From Lasiodiplodia sp. COLG20 (Eukaryota > Ascomycota > Dothideomycetes > Botryosphaeriales > Botryosphaeriaceae), in assembly GCA_009801085.1 (NCBI GenBank), contig VNWV01000010.1:930001-994000 (forward strand): a DNA stretch of 64,000 nt, given 5' to 3'. The translations under genes and the position numbers were made by a program. The notes below the pieces were generated by a model, which saw only the letters and a program-made list of their open reading frames with translations, had not been told where the DNA came from and searched no databases. Below, piece after piece: positions 1-10,074 of this stretch (the stretch's first letter is position 1; every line of letters begins with the position of its first letter).

Positions 1-1381
1 CTTGCACTTGGTCTCCAGGTGGGTGAACTTGCACTCCGGATTCTTGCAGTTGTCGCCGAAACGGCAAGGAGGCGGCGGGTGCTGGAACGCGCAGTGGGGG
101 TTCTTGCAGTTGACGCCGAACCGGCATGGCACCTCCGACTGGAAAGCCGTCTTCTTCGCTGGAGAGTGGTGCTTCGCTGTGCACTTGTGGTTCTTGCAGC
201 TGACGTCGTAGGAGCACTCGTCGCTGAGGTCCACGGTGATTCCAGGGTTGCCGGCCGGCGTTTGGTGCGCGAAGGGGCATTCCGGGTTCTTGCAGTAGGT
301 GTTGAACTTGCACATCGTGTCCCACGGCGCCTTGGCCTCGGACTTGTTCTCCACGTCCATGGAATCGGCCCCTTCGCCATTCGCAGCCGATTGATCACCG
401 TCACCCATATCCATGTCGTGCGGTTGTTGTCTCTTGCTCTGCTGGGGTCGGTTATTCCTGCGTCCCGAGTTGTCCACGCGGTCGAACAGCGACTTTCCAT
501 TGCCGCGCTGGTTCTTCTGGAAGGCCGGGTTGATGAAAGGTTGTTGGGGCTGGGAATATCCTGCCGACGCGAGCATCTGGCTCATCTGCGCCATCTGTGC
601 CGACATGTTCTCGTACATCTTGAAGGCGTCCATCATCTGGTTCGGGTTTCCTGGCATGCCCATGTTGCCGGCACCCGGCATGCCCATTCCGTTGTGCTGC
701 TGCATGCCGTTCAAGCCATTCATGATGGCCATGCTGCGGTTCTGCTGGTGCCGGGGTCCCTTGGGCGGTTCACGGCCACCGTGCGCGTTGACACGGCCGA
801 CGCCTCCACCACCTCTTACGCGGTGTAGAGGGGCATCGCTCGAGCGATCCATGGCCTTGTTGAGGTGGCCGAGCATGCGCTTCTCGCGGTTATTCGGATG
901 CCCGCCGTTGCGCATGGCCTTGGGGCCGGTAGGTCTGAGTAAGAGGGTTAGCACTACATGGTGTCGGGGTGGGGGCAAGTACGAACATTGAGGACTGTGA
1001 AGCATCGCCCATTTCAGCATCCATGCCCATCATTTCCATCGATCCTTGGGGGTCTGCCGCTTGCGCTGGCAGAGCCTGACCGGCGCCTTGCGCGGATCCA
1101 ACGCCATTGATTTGGGCGTTCAGCGCGTCGACCTGCTCGAAAAGCCATCGCGAAAAGTCCCTGGGCGCGGGGTCGTCTGGGGACAGGCTTAGAAGGTCGC
1201 TGGCGAGCTCGGACGCAATCTGTTCCTGGGTCTTGCCGTTCACCAGCATGAGGATGATGTATTCCGACAGGGCGGTGTCGTCAGAGCCTCCAGTCGACCA
1301 ACCAACCTCGGCGAGCTTAGGCTGGACGACGCTCTGGATAGCCTCTGCCAGAGGCGTGCCCATCTGCACCTCTGTGGTCAT
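1..1381 (-). CDS. NAB2: Nuclear poly(A)-RNA-binding CCCH zinc-finger protein Nab2 (3' end beyond window)
   Basis: Nab2 binds poly(A) tails in the nucleus, limits their length and helps mRNP export; this role is from the family. The first exon (1381-987) encodes an N-terminal PWI-like helical domain (about residues 1-95). After an acidic, Gln/Asn/Met-rich linker come CCCH fingers of the tight Nab2 type C-x5-C-x4-C-x3-H: C340-H355, C372-H387, C402-H417 and C422-H437, with a fifth starting at C442 where the window ends. An intron at 986-935 is required because the two parts lie in different frames. Donor GTTCGT with acceptor CTCAG gives phase 2 and a clean join into TGPKAMR; a GTACTT donor at 982 leaves the wrong frame. 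443 codons are visible. The start ATG at 1381 precedes MTTEVQ. It is divergent from the SR gene at 1857. Identity is sure; the intron donor is moderately sure. Confidence 0.9.
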
Positions 1382-1856
1382 GACGGGCGGCGGGCGGAGT
1401 GGTGAGACAAAGACGGCGGTCGAGGACGGCGCGACTAGACTAGGGTGGCGGGCGCGTTTAGAGGCGACGTTCAGGCGTGAGGCGGTGGCGGCACGGACAG
1501 GGAAGCTTTGTCGCGGTCGCAGGAGGAGAGGAAATTGCGGCTCGTGCAGCGTTGAGGAGGAAACAGCAGCGGCGCGAGGGTGTGGGCGGCGGCGGCGTTG
1601 CCTTGAGGTGAGCTTGCGGGCTTGAAGTGCAGCAATGATGGGCAAGCGCGGCAGACAAAGCTGCGCTGGGACAGGACGACGGGGGCTTGGCACGCGCTAG
1701 CGTGGATTACATAAGCGGCTTCGCGTTTCCTCCAGCCTTTCGATTCCTGTCCGACCGCCTCACCACCCTCGACCTCCAAACTCCCGGTACCCCCGACGCC
1801 ACATCCACTGCATCTTCGCGCACCGCTGTATTCAACCGCCCTCCAGCTTGCTCACG
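1382..1856. promoter_or_regulatory. Shared divergent promoter region NAB2 / SR protein
   Basis: 475 bp separate the two start codons, which face away from each other. The stretch holds no supported coding sequence. CT-rich runs near the SR start (about 1730-1855) resemble fungal 5' UTR pyrimidine tracts. No TATA box is evident. Shared regulation is inferred from geometry only. Confidence 0.4.
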
Positions 1857-2860
1857 ATGTCTGGCCGCGGCGGCACCACCCTCTACGTCACTGGCTTCGG
1901 CCACGGCACGCGCGCCCGCGACCTTGCCTACGAATTCGAACGGTACGTCCACCACGATCCGTGAACCCGACCGGTCATCGTCGCCCGCCTCTCGAGCGCA
2001 CCGGTTCCTCGACTTCAGCATCCTTCCTCCCGCATGCCCCCCTACGAATCGAGTCGATCGAGCGATCCTGCCCCGTGCCCTCCTGTAGATAGCCCTCGCT
2101 CTACCCCCGGCGCCGTCGGACCATCGACCTCGTTCTGCTTTTCGTCCCTCCGCGACACGACAAAGAATAGCCAGTCTAACATCCACCCGAAGGTATGGTC
2201 GTCTTGTTCGCTGTGACATTCCTGCTCCGCGTTCGGCCTCCAGCCGTCTGTAAGTCTTCCCTCGAAAAGCTCCCAGGGATGTACCTGGCTCGACACTAAT
2301 AACGTCATAGCTTCGCATTCGTTGAGTATGAGTCTCGCCGTGATGCTGATGATGCCTATCACGAGATGCACAACAAGCGCATCGGTCGTGATGACCTGCT
2401 GAAGATCGAGGTACGTCCCGCCGCTTCCTCTCACCTGCATGGAGCACCGCTGACGGAGCTGTAGTGGGCCCGCACGCCTCCGTCCGCTTCGTGGCGCTTC
2501 GACTCGGGTCGTGACCGCCCCCGCAGGCGCGACGCCTCCCCCCGCCGTGGCCGCAGCGCCACCCCTCCCCGTCGCAGCCGTGGCGACTACTCGCCCCGGA
2601 AGGATGACCGTCGTGAACGCGACTACGACCGCCGCGACCGTGACCGTTCCCGCAGCCCCGACGACCGTGACAGGGACATGAAGGATATCCGTGACCGTGA
2701 GGAGGAGGACCGTGACCGTGAGCGGGACCGTGAGAACGGCACCAACGGCGGCGACAAGCGTAAGGCATCTGATGACTCGGGAAAGGATCCGACTGACGCG
2801 TCCACAGGCGAGGAAACGCCTCCCCCTCCTGCTCATGATGACCTCGACACTGCCGAATAG
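1857..2860 (+). CDS. srp1: SR-type splicing factor with one RRM (S. pombe Srp1-like)
   Basis: A pre-mRNA splicing factor of the SR family. Four exons close in phase: 1857-1942, 2193-2249, 2311-2410 and 2465-2860; the introns are 250, 61 and 54 nt, the second with an ACTAATAAC branch site. The RRM (about residues 6-80) has RNP2-like LYVTGF and RNP1-like FAFVEYE, with a conserved YGRLVRCDIP segment bridging introns 1 and 2. The C-terminal half is rich in arginine with alternating Arg/Asp and Arg/Glu and only a few Arg-Ser pairs, then a Glu/Asp/Pro tail. Protein about 213 aa. The opening (TLYVTGF, then RARDLAYEFE) is what S. pombe Srp1 looks like from memory, hence the symbol. It shares its upstream region with NAB2, another mRNA-processing gene. 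Confidence 0.88.
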
Positions 2861-4310
2861 ACAAACCCAAACGTCGGCTATACCCCGGTAACTAACTTTT
2901 GGCAATTTTCATGGGTGGGTTGAAAAGTTCTGCCTGATAATGTTTTCAGGCCTCCTTTGCGGAAACTGCGGCCGTTGGCTTTTCCTTATCACAACATGCG
3001 GCGTCTCCTCAAAATTGATGCACCTTAGTTTCGATCGAGCGGTACGGTACGGAATATACGGTTCACCGACTGTCCTCAGCGGAATCGCCCTCGGCGGACG
3101 ACCCGATTTTCTTTTTACCTGCTTGAAACACACTCAGCACCCCGGCCCCACACGATGCGAGTTGACCGATCCTCTTCCTCGTTGGCGATAACTGCTAGTA
3201 ACTACAGAGTGATATCGAGAATTTCCGTGTCATGACGTCGGTGCCCAAATGGATGTGATCACTCATGATTATACAGGTTCGACTTTGCGATCCTGAGACC
3301 TGGCCGCAGAAGCCATTGGGGCTTGCGCACCGGCCCGGAGACATCTGGTTCACGGGCTCCGGCCTTTGTGAGCCAGGTGCTTCGGCCGTAGATGCAACAA
3401 ATGCCCTCCAGTGGTTTCAACGGCCAGGCCCCCGTTTAATCCCGTGTCTGCGTATTCGGAAACCCCAAGAAAACATCGATTCGATTCAGCCCCGCGTGAC
3501 CGCCAATTTCCTTACCGTTCGACACGCCTTTTACCCGACATGCACCTCCCCGCAGTTCCCGTTCCTACGCCCCGTCCACCGCCATTCGAATTTCCGAGAA
3601 TCTCACCTCATCACCCTACGCCACTTTCAAATCCGTCCTACGAACTTGCGCTCTTCTTGGTCATCAGCTTACGCCGTTCTGTCCCTGGTGGGTGGCCTCC
3701 TTGTGCGTGCTGACCTCTTGAACAAATCTTAGGCCTCCGGTCTAATACCTTGTTTGATCCCACCGCCGAAAGGTTTTGATAGCCTTCCTAGTCAAGTGCA
3801 TATCCGACTACCACGCTTGGCTCGCCCACAAATCCAATCAAGCGTTTGATGTTGACTCGCTCGACGTTTGTTTGCGGGCTTCATCCAACATGCAGCCAGC
3901 TGTAATCCAGCGCCTTGGCCAAACTCAAGCATGGAGAGCAAAATGTAGGCTCTACCAAGTTACTGAGGTCGCGCGGGCGTAATCCTTACGGAGCTAGCTC
4001 TTGCCGATGCATGCAAGATGGAGCGCTGCTGCTTTCTTCGCGTTGTATTTGTTTTCCCTGGTCTTCCGAAGACCAATGTGCTTGTGTATACGTACGAATA
4101 CCGTGAGCAGATTCCCGATCGGGCAAAGACAGTAAAATAAAACAATGAAAGGTCCCGTACAAGGCTCAGCCTATGGTGCTAGTGATGCTGCCCAGAAAAG
4201 GAAATTTGTTTTGTCTATTCCGAAAACCCCCCATTGCTCTGCTTCGCTACGATCTGGCTTAGTCTCCACCCTGCTCAATAACCTCCTCTTCTCTTGACAG
4301 ACACGAGCTT
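2861..4310. other. Intergenic, convergent 3' regions
   Basis: Lies between the stops of the SR gene and DPH7. An ATG-initiated frame of 155 codons at 3265-3732 resembles no family I know and is Pro/Arg-rich as expected by chance at this GC content. I see no RNA gene or repeat. Confidence 0.6.
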
Positions 4311-5715
4311 TTACCACGTCCACATTGCCAGCAGTCGATCATAGAAGCTCGTGCTGACGATTTTCCTGCCTCCCTCACCCGGCTGCACGTCGCTCCCGTA
4401 GTTCATGCTCTTGTGCTCCTCGAAGGCCGCGAGCACCTCGAACGACCATTCCAGGTCTCCTTCTCCTTCTCCCTCGTCCTTCTGCTGCGACGACCCCTTG
4501 AGCCGCAGCACCCGCGCGCCGGCGTGCATGCAGCTGGCGAGGATGGTGTACTCGTAACCTCTTCCTCCGCTGCTGCTGCTGTTGGTGGTGCCGGCGGCGG
4601 TGATGTCCTTGAGCCGCCACACGCCGCCGCCGAGGTCGAGCTCGGCGAGCAGTTTGGGGCGGCGCGGAAAGGATGTTGGTGTGGGCAGGGCGAGGAGCCG
4701 GATGTGGTCGTCGTAGCTGCCGGTGAGGACGAGGAGGGGCGGCTGGCTTTCTTCGCCACTGCTGGAAGACGGTGCCTGTTCCAGGGGCAGGATGGCCGTC
4801 ACGCCCGCTTGGTGCGTCTTCCGGTCCTGCCACTGGACGGCGGGAGGGGCGTCGGCGTCGGCGATGGCAGCGAGCAGCTCCTGCGCGGACGAGGCGTGAG
4901 GCAGTGGGGCCAGTGATGCCAGCGTGCTGTCGTCGCCGCCGGAGAGGAGGTCGCGCCCGTCCGGCGTGAAGGCGACGAACCAGGCTTCGAGGGTGTGGGC
5001 GTGCAGGTACGCGGCGGTCGGCGTCGTGTCGCCGTCTTCGAGGACGGGTGCGCTGGTGGTGGTTGTGGTGGTGGTAGTAGCGGCGATGGTCGCGGTGTCG
5101 CAGAGGTAGATGGAGCCGGACGAGAGGGCGAGGGCGGCGAGGGAGGGGATGGATGGGTGCCAGGCGAAGAAGGTGATGAGGGAGGTGGTGGGGAAGATTT
5201 GGAGGACCGAGAGCGGCGTGATTGACGGGGTGGTGGTGGAGGAGGAGGCGGAAACTTCGTACAGGGCGAGGGAGCCGGTGGAGGTGGCGGCGCCGAGGAG
5301 GGGGGCGGATGTCGAGGCGGGAGCGAAGTGGATGTCGAAGATGGCGAAGGGGGTGGAAAGTGTGTGTTGGAGTGTTCTGCAAATGTCAGGATGGTGTGTT
5401 AAGTCACGGTAGTGATGATCAATGGAAGTGTTGAAGAATGAGTGGTATTAATGAGACTTGATGAAGTGATGGTACGTCGAATAAACTGGATCGAATTTCT
5501 TACACTTCTTCTCCCTCGAGTTTGAAGAGCAGCAGGCTCCCTGTCCTTTGCTGCGGCTGTCCGGTAGACGACTCCGTGGCATCATGTCCTTCCTCATCCT
5601 TCCTTTCAAGATAATAGGTACCGACTACAAAAAGCTCCGGATGGCCCGGCACAAACTCTATGCAGCTTGGCGGGATGTCCAGAGTTAGAGAGCGCGTGGA
5701 TTTGATGGAAGCCAT
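4311..5715 (-). CDS. DPH7: Diphthine methyl ester hydrolase Dph7 (WD40; WDR85/Rrt2 family)
   Basis: Acts in the cytosol in diphthamide synthesis on elongation factor 2, removing the surplus methyl group from the methylated diphthine intermediate before final amidation (family knowledge). Two exons, 5715-5504 and 5376-4311, with a 127-nt intron (donor GTAAGA, acceptor TTTGCAG) that joins GEEV to TLQHTLS in phase. Predicted 425 aa, WD40 throughout, in line with the family. Diagnostic pieces are FTPDGRDLLSGGDDS, TGSYDDHIRL, LGGGVWRLK, the C-terminal MNYGSDV and the final STSFYDRLLAMW. Ser/Thr-rich low-complexity loops, including a Thr run, are inserted between blades, which fits GC-rich fungal orthologues. 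It is the only gene in its neighbourhood and shows no sign of damage. Confidence 0.92.
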
Positions 5716-6580
5716 GTCTGCAAATTTACAGCAGGAAGTTGTCTTAGCTCTCTAAAATGTCGCGCTAGTAGGTTCTAGCGTTGTGCTTTGTTGATCACGG
5801 AAGGTGGACGATGCAGTTCCTGCTCGCTTCCTCAAATTTGTGCCATTCCCTCATTTAGTTTAGCGGAACCGCTCGCTTGTTGCCTATAGTGTCTATTGCA
5901 ACGACACCCCAACACCGTCTAAGCTACAAAAATCTCCATTGCCCTGCCAACCTTTTCATAGCGTGGCATCGAATAAATCATGGTGTAAACGTATTAATGC
6001 TTTGCAAGTCGAGAGATATTACACGCACACTATCTTCTCATCAGCAAAGTTTCCGGGCACAGAGAGCGGTACTAATTGCTAGATGTAACATTGAGCAGCT
6101 ATCAGAAAGATAGAGATATTCCCCTCGGTCAACAGCTCCGACATCATTGGCGACTCGAGTTGTAACCAGCAGTGGCAGCACCTCCGACATTGCTAGCGTC
6201 GCTTGTACTACGAGACGGTCTTCCCAACAAGGCCGTTTGGAGGGTAGCCTCGTTGCTTGCTAACGGTCTTGAACATAATCAATACAAATCACAATCAAGT
6301 ACTGACGTGCAGTCATTGTCCAATTATTTGTATTTCATCGACATGCTCATGGGTTGAATATCATGGAAAAAGCGCCCACATGCCATGAGCAAATGGTTTA
6401 AGAGCGGAATGGTCCTAGACTGCGAACAGGGTAAAGTTAATGCCCTCCTTGAAAAAAAAACACCGCTTCGACTATGGTCCCTCAACAAAAAATTCTTTTA
6501 TACAAATAGCCATGAAAGGAGATGATGCTGCATATCCCACCCCACTCCAATTTTATTTTTGATTTGATGCATCAAAATGT
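5716..6580. other. Intergenic: DPH7 upstream and PHB2 downstream
   Basis: Less GC-rich than the flanking genes, with an A-run near 6451. No coding sequence, RNA gene or repeat was recognised. It should hold the DPH7 promoter and the PHB2 3' UTR. Confidence 0.55.
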
Positions 6581-7658
6581 TTACTTCGACTCGGAGCCGC
6601 CCTTGGTGACGTTCAGGCCGAGACCACTCGCGTCGAGGTAGACCTTGTTGGCACTGTTCTGCAGGATGCCAGCGACCGCCCTGGCGTTCTCGAACTCCCT
6701 CAGGTCGACGTAGCTACGCGACTTCTTGATGGCGTCACCGATGAGCTCGGCAGAGCGAGCCTCACCCTGGGCGCGGACGATGGCGGCCTGCTTCTCTTGG
6801 CGGGCCTTGTCAACGACGAAAGCCGCGCGCTGAGCCTCCTGCTGGGCGACCTGCTTGGCCTCGACAGCGGCGGTGAATTCGGGGGAGAAGGCGAGGTGCT
6901 AGTGCAATCGTTAGGCTCGAACGTGCATAGAGAACAGTTGGATGCTTACCGTCAACGACACATCGTCCAGCATGATGTTGAAGCGCGCCGCTCTCCGCAC
7001 TAGGTTATCCCTCACGAGCCTGCTGACATTCTCACGCTGGGTGATGAGCTGGCTGGCGTTGAACTGGGCAACGACGCTCTTGAGCACCTCGTTCACGATG
7101 GAGGGCAGCACGCGCTCGTCGTAGTCGGTGCCCAGAGTGCGGTAGATCTGGGGCAAGGCGTCGACACGGGGTCTTGAAAGCACACGGCAGGTGATGTTGA
7201 CCATCTGCAGGTCCTTGGTGCCGGTCAAGGAGGCGACGTTGCGCGGCTTAGCGCGCACATCGTAGGTGATGGGCGTCTCGAACCACGGAATCCGGAAGTG
7301 CGTGCCTGCGCAAACGGCCTGTCAGCCTCGTCGTGCCATTGATGGGCTAATTGCGCGTACCTTCGCTGTAAATCTCCTTGCTGACACCCCCTAACCTGGT
7401 ATACTTGATCGCGCGGTGACCTCCGTCGACTGGATGCAGGCGTCAGCGTCGTGATGCAATGAGTTGGTGGGAAGAGGGCGCACCGTTGAACAGCGAGTTG
7501 TTGATGACGACGGCAGCACCGCCGAGGGTGAGCAGCAGGCCCATGCCAGCGAAGGCACCCTTGCCGGGGCCGCCGCCAGCGCCGAACCTGCGGCCTTGCT
7601 GCTGTGCCTGCACCAGGCGACGCTGCAGGTTGCGCCACGTCTCTTGCGGGTCGGACAT
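6581..7658 (-). CDS. PHB2: Prohibitin-2, inner mitochondrial membrane SPFH protein
   Basis: Forms ring complexes with Phb1 in the inner mitochondrial membrane, supporting m-AAA protease control and cristae (family knowledge). Four exons close in phase: 7658-7484, 7429-7361, 7305-6950 and 6898-6581; introns are 54, 55 and 51 nt. 305 aa, the normal length. A short cationic N-terminus is followed by a single membrane segment ([20 protein letters not shown], about residues 39-58), then the SPFH/band-7 domain with [22 protein letters not shown], the conserved [15 protein letters not shown] and [20 protein letters not shown], and a C-terminal coiled coil rich in Gln and Ala. Start ATG 7658 precedes MSDPQETW. 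The partner PHB1 is not in the window. Confidence 0.95.
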
Positions 7659-7920
7659 TGCGGAATGAGCGGGTGCAGGCGGAGCACGACGGGTGTGGAC
7701 GAGTGCGGAGGAGTCGTCGACGACGGCAAAGGGCGGGCGGGGCAGAGGTCGACTGCGGTTGGCAAGCAATGGTGGAGCACGAATGGCGATGGCGGCGATG
7801 GAGTTGCTCGACCAGGTGGCCCGTGCTCCTCTTGCTCGGAACAAAAAGTGGCCGATCACTGCTGCCTCACGACACCACCTATCGATAAAGCTGCATTATG
7901 CGCTACCAATGCCTTGTGCG

Positions 7921-8673
7921 CTACAGAAATCCCGTCACATCCAGCCAGAACGCCGGCAGGCCCATCAGTCGCTCCCGCACAAGCTCGCTTTCTATCGTGT
8001 CTTTGAACTCTCGCCTCGTTCTCAGGCCAATCAATAACTGTGCCCTCAAAATACTGAACCTCTCTGTCTCGTTGTAAACTTTTTCCACCATGTCCATGAC
8101 CTTCTCCGGCCTCCAGTCATCCCAGTAGAGTTCGAGGTCCTCCCTGAGGCATTCCGCCGCAGCATCGCCAAGGCCCACAACCTCGTACTTTTGAGCAGCG
8201 ACGAACAGGTCGATCATGAATAGGGAGCCGAACGCCGGAAAGGTGTAGCTCCCCTTCTCGTACATGTAACAGACCATGATGCTACAAACGTTGGGGTCTC
8301 CAGGCATTGTCGTTTCCGTCGAACCCGGATGCCCTTTGAAGTACCTCCTGAAGAAGCCGGATTTGAGCGAGAGAACGTACTTGTGCACCTGTAAATGGCG
8401 TCAGTTTCAAGCCAGCCGCCCGATTAGGAAGTGACTTGCTGGTATATCGTTATCGGGATTATCGGGATTAGTGAGAGTGAAATTCGGCGGCCTATGGAGA
8501 CAACCCCTGAGAACTGTCAGTGGCAGTGAGGCGCTCTGAGAACTTGGCCCTCACAGTTCGAATAACTGCTCCATGTTCTGATATAGCCCCAGCGGGACCT
8601 GTAACTGGTGCATGCACTCGAGGATAGATGGCACCTTGATGGTGTGATGGAAGGTCAGTTCGGACCCTGCCAT
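7921..8673 (-). CDS. Small BTB/POZ-domain protein, 217 aa, with a GC-AG intron
   Basis: Three exons: 8673-8555, 8506-8440 and 8388-7921. Intron 1 (48 nt) is GTGAGG...CTCAG with a CACTGAC branch site. Intron 2 (51 nt) begins GCAAGT and ends ACAG with an ACTGAC branch site. GC is the only donor that keeps frame between DNDIP and VHKYVLSLKSGFF. The BTB core is seen in VHKYVLSLKSGFFRRYFKG, VCYMYEKGSY and FMIDLFVAAQKYEVVGLGD. Fungal proteins of this shape are usually orphan BTB proteins, some acting as Cullin-3 adaptors, but no substrate domain (Kelch, MATH) is present, so function is unknown. The segment ahead of the histidine, normally the SDVT strand, is divergent (FTLTNPDNPDND). The final exon is firm; the first two rest on phase closure. 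Confidence 0.7.
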
Positions 8674-9264
8674 TCCTAAGCGCGTTTGAGGTTGATGATG
8701 TAGTTGTCCGATATTATGGATTTCGAAAGCTGCAAGAAGAGCTTGAGAATAACGAAGTCGAGTTTGAGAATAACGAAGCCAAGCTTGAGGATAGTGAAGT
8801 CAAGCTTGAGGATAGCGAAGTCGAGCAGCGGGAATGATACAGGAAGGTGCCCGCAAAATAGCAAGCGCTGGCTTGCGTGTGGAAGGAAGTGGTCGCCACT
8901 ACGTGTGCTTGCCATGCTAAAATCTTGAAGGCGTACCCTTGCCCCAATAAGTAGGTGGGCGTCAGGGCCACATTATGTAACTTGACAAATTAATTATGAG
9001 GCCCCAAAGTTCAAAATATTCAAGCAGACTGGTGTTCACATGAGGTTTAGATATTATCTGTGCCCATACAAGCAGTAACGACAGGTCCATATATCAAAAA
9101 CAGGCGTAAATGCCGCAGTGGTGCGCAGCATAGTTCGTAACATCATTCGTGAGGGGGAGAAAGAAAACCAGCATCCCAATCTACAGCACCATGAACCCAT
9201 ATACACAATCACTTCCGTCTATCTATATACATCACCGCTCTATAACAAACCACCGCCTATACAT
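8674..9264. other. Intergenic between BTB gene and cupin gene
   Basis: Holds the BTB promoter, the 21-bp minisatellite (listed separately) and the cupin 3' region. AT content rises after 8970. No gene seen. Confidence 0.55.
8741..8824 (+). repeat. Minisatellite, four tandem 21-bp units
   Basis: Units at 8741-8761, 8762-8782, 8783-8803 and 8804-8824. Each carries TTGAG, then GATA or AATA, then GAAG, and they differ from each other at a few positions. 21 bp is seven codons, and both strands stay open across the array, which creates chance frames of about 75 codons with heptad-like repeats. It starts 67 bp upstream of the BTB start codon. Confidence 0.85.
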
Positions 9265-10074
9265 CTAGTTCTTCGGGATGTTGCAAGTCTGCAGGCACTG
9301 CTCTACACCGAGAGCCACATTTGCCGGGATGTTGGCCTTGAAAGACTCGAGGTCCGCGCCGTCCAGCTGCTCGGGGAAGCCTAGCGTGGCCTGAACGATG
9401 TCGCCGTTCAGGCCGAAGAAGTTCTGGGCCATCTGGCTGGTGCCGGGGTCCTCGTTGGTGAGGGTTGCGACGAAGGTGGCGTTCTTGCACGTCGGGTTGA
9501 ACTGGTAGTGGATGGAGCCGATGGGGAAGACAGCGCCGCCCAGCCTGCCCAGCGAGCCGGCTGCCTCAGCATTGTTGCCGTCGGCGACGAGGCCGTTCTC
9601 GACGATGAAGCCGAAGTCGAGCTTCTCGCCCTCGACGAGCGTCAGGAACTCGGTGGCGCGCGGGTGCGTGTGCGGCGTGTTAAGACCGCAGGGTCCCAGG
9701 AAGCCGACGGTCGTCGAGATGCCCAGGTCGGTGAGGATGGGGAAGTTGTTGATCTGCGCCGACTTGAGCGCGCCGCCCTTGCCCTTGCCTGGGTCGACGT
9801 TGGCCGTGAAGTCGAAGGCGATGACCTTCTGCAGCTCGTCCGGCGGCAGCAGCTCCTGACCCTTGCCGTCCTTAGTGAGAAGGAGCTTGAAGCGGTCGAT
9901 GGCGCGGGGTGCATCCTTGAGCTTCTCGATCAGGGCAGTGTTGTCGACCGTTGGGGCAGGGGCCGCGGCGGACGTGGTGGAGGGTGCCCAGCTCGAGGCG
10001 TTGGACTCGTAGGGGAGAGCGGAGACGCCGGCGGCGAGGGCTGCGATGAGAACTTTGGCGATAGTAGAAGACAT
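9265..10074 (-). CDS. Secreted germin/spherulin-like cupin, 269 aa
   Basis: A single-exon gene encoding an extracellular beta-barrel cupin. Residues 1-19 form a signal peptide with cleavage likely after VSA. A Ser/Ala/Pro/Thr-rich spacer follows, then the germin-type cupin_1 domain from about residue 85. Cupin box 1 is seen as CGLNTPHTHPRATEF, with metal ligands H135, H137 and E142. Box 2 is FPIGSIHYQFN with H189. Paired cysteines near both ends (C129 and C196, and two in the last ten residues) fit disulfides. Fungal homologues are called spherulin-1A-like or germin-like; some germins are oxalate oxidases or superoxide dismutases, but activity here cannot be told. The long open frame on the opposite strand is a codon-bias shadow. 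A TATA box lies about 190 bp upstream. Confidence 0.9.
   Translation of the reverse strand: MSSTIAKVLIAALAAGVSALPYESNASSWAPSTTSAAAPAPTVDNTALIEKLKDAPRAIDRFKLLLTKDGKGQELLPPDELQKVIAFDFTANVDPGKGKGGALKSAQINNFPILTDLGISTTVGFLGPCGLNTPHTHPRATEFLTLVEGEKLDFGFIVENGLVADGNNAEAAGSLGRLGGAVFPIGSIHYQFNPTCKNATFVATLTNEDPGTSQMAQNFFGLNGDIVQATLGFPEQLDGADLESFKANIPANVALGVEQCLQTCNIPKN

Noticed and set aside
978..982. GTACTT as donor of the NAB2 intron
   Set aside because: With the CTCAG acceptor the intron is 48 nt and the frame runs into TAA after 15 codons; the GTTCGT donor four bases upstream restores the zinc-finger frame.
3265..3732. 155-codon ATG-started frame in the SR/DPH7 spacer
   Set aside because: No recognisable motif, no intron logic, and a composition expected by chance.
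4375..5382. 335-codon alternative frame inside DPH7
   Set aside because: Arg/His/Pro-rich shifted reading of the DPH7 exon; the WD40 frame is the one with family motifs.
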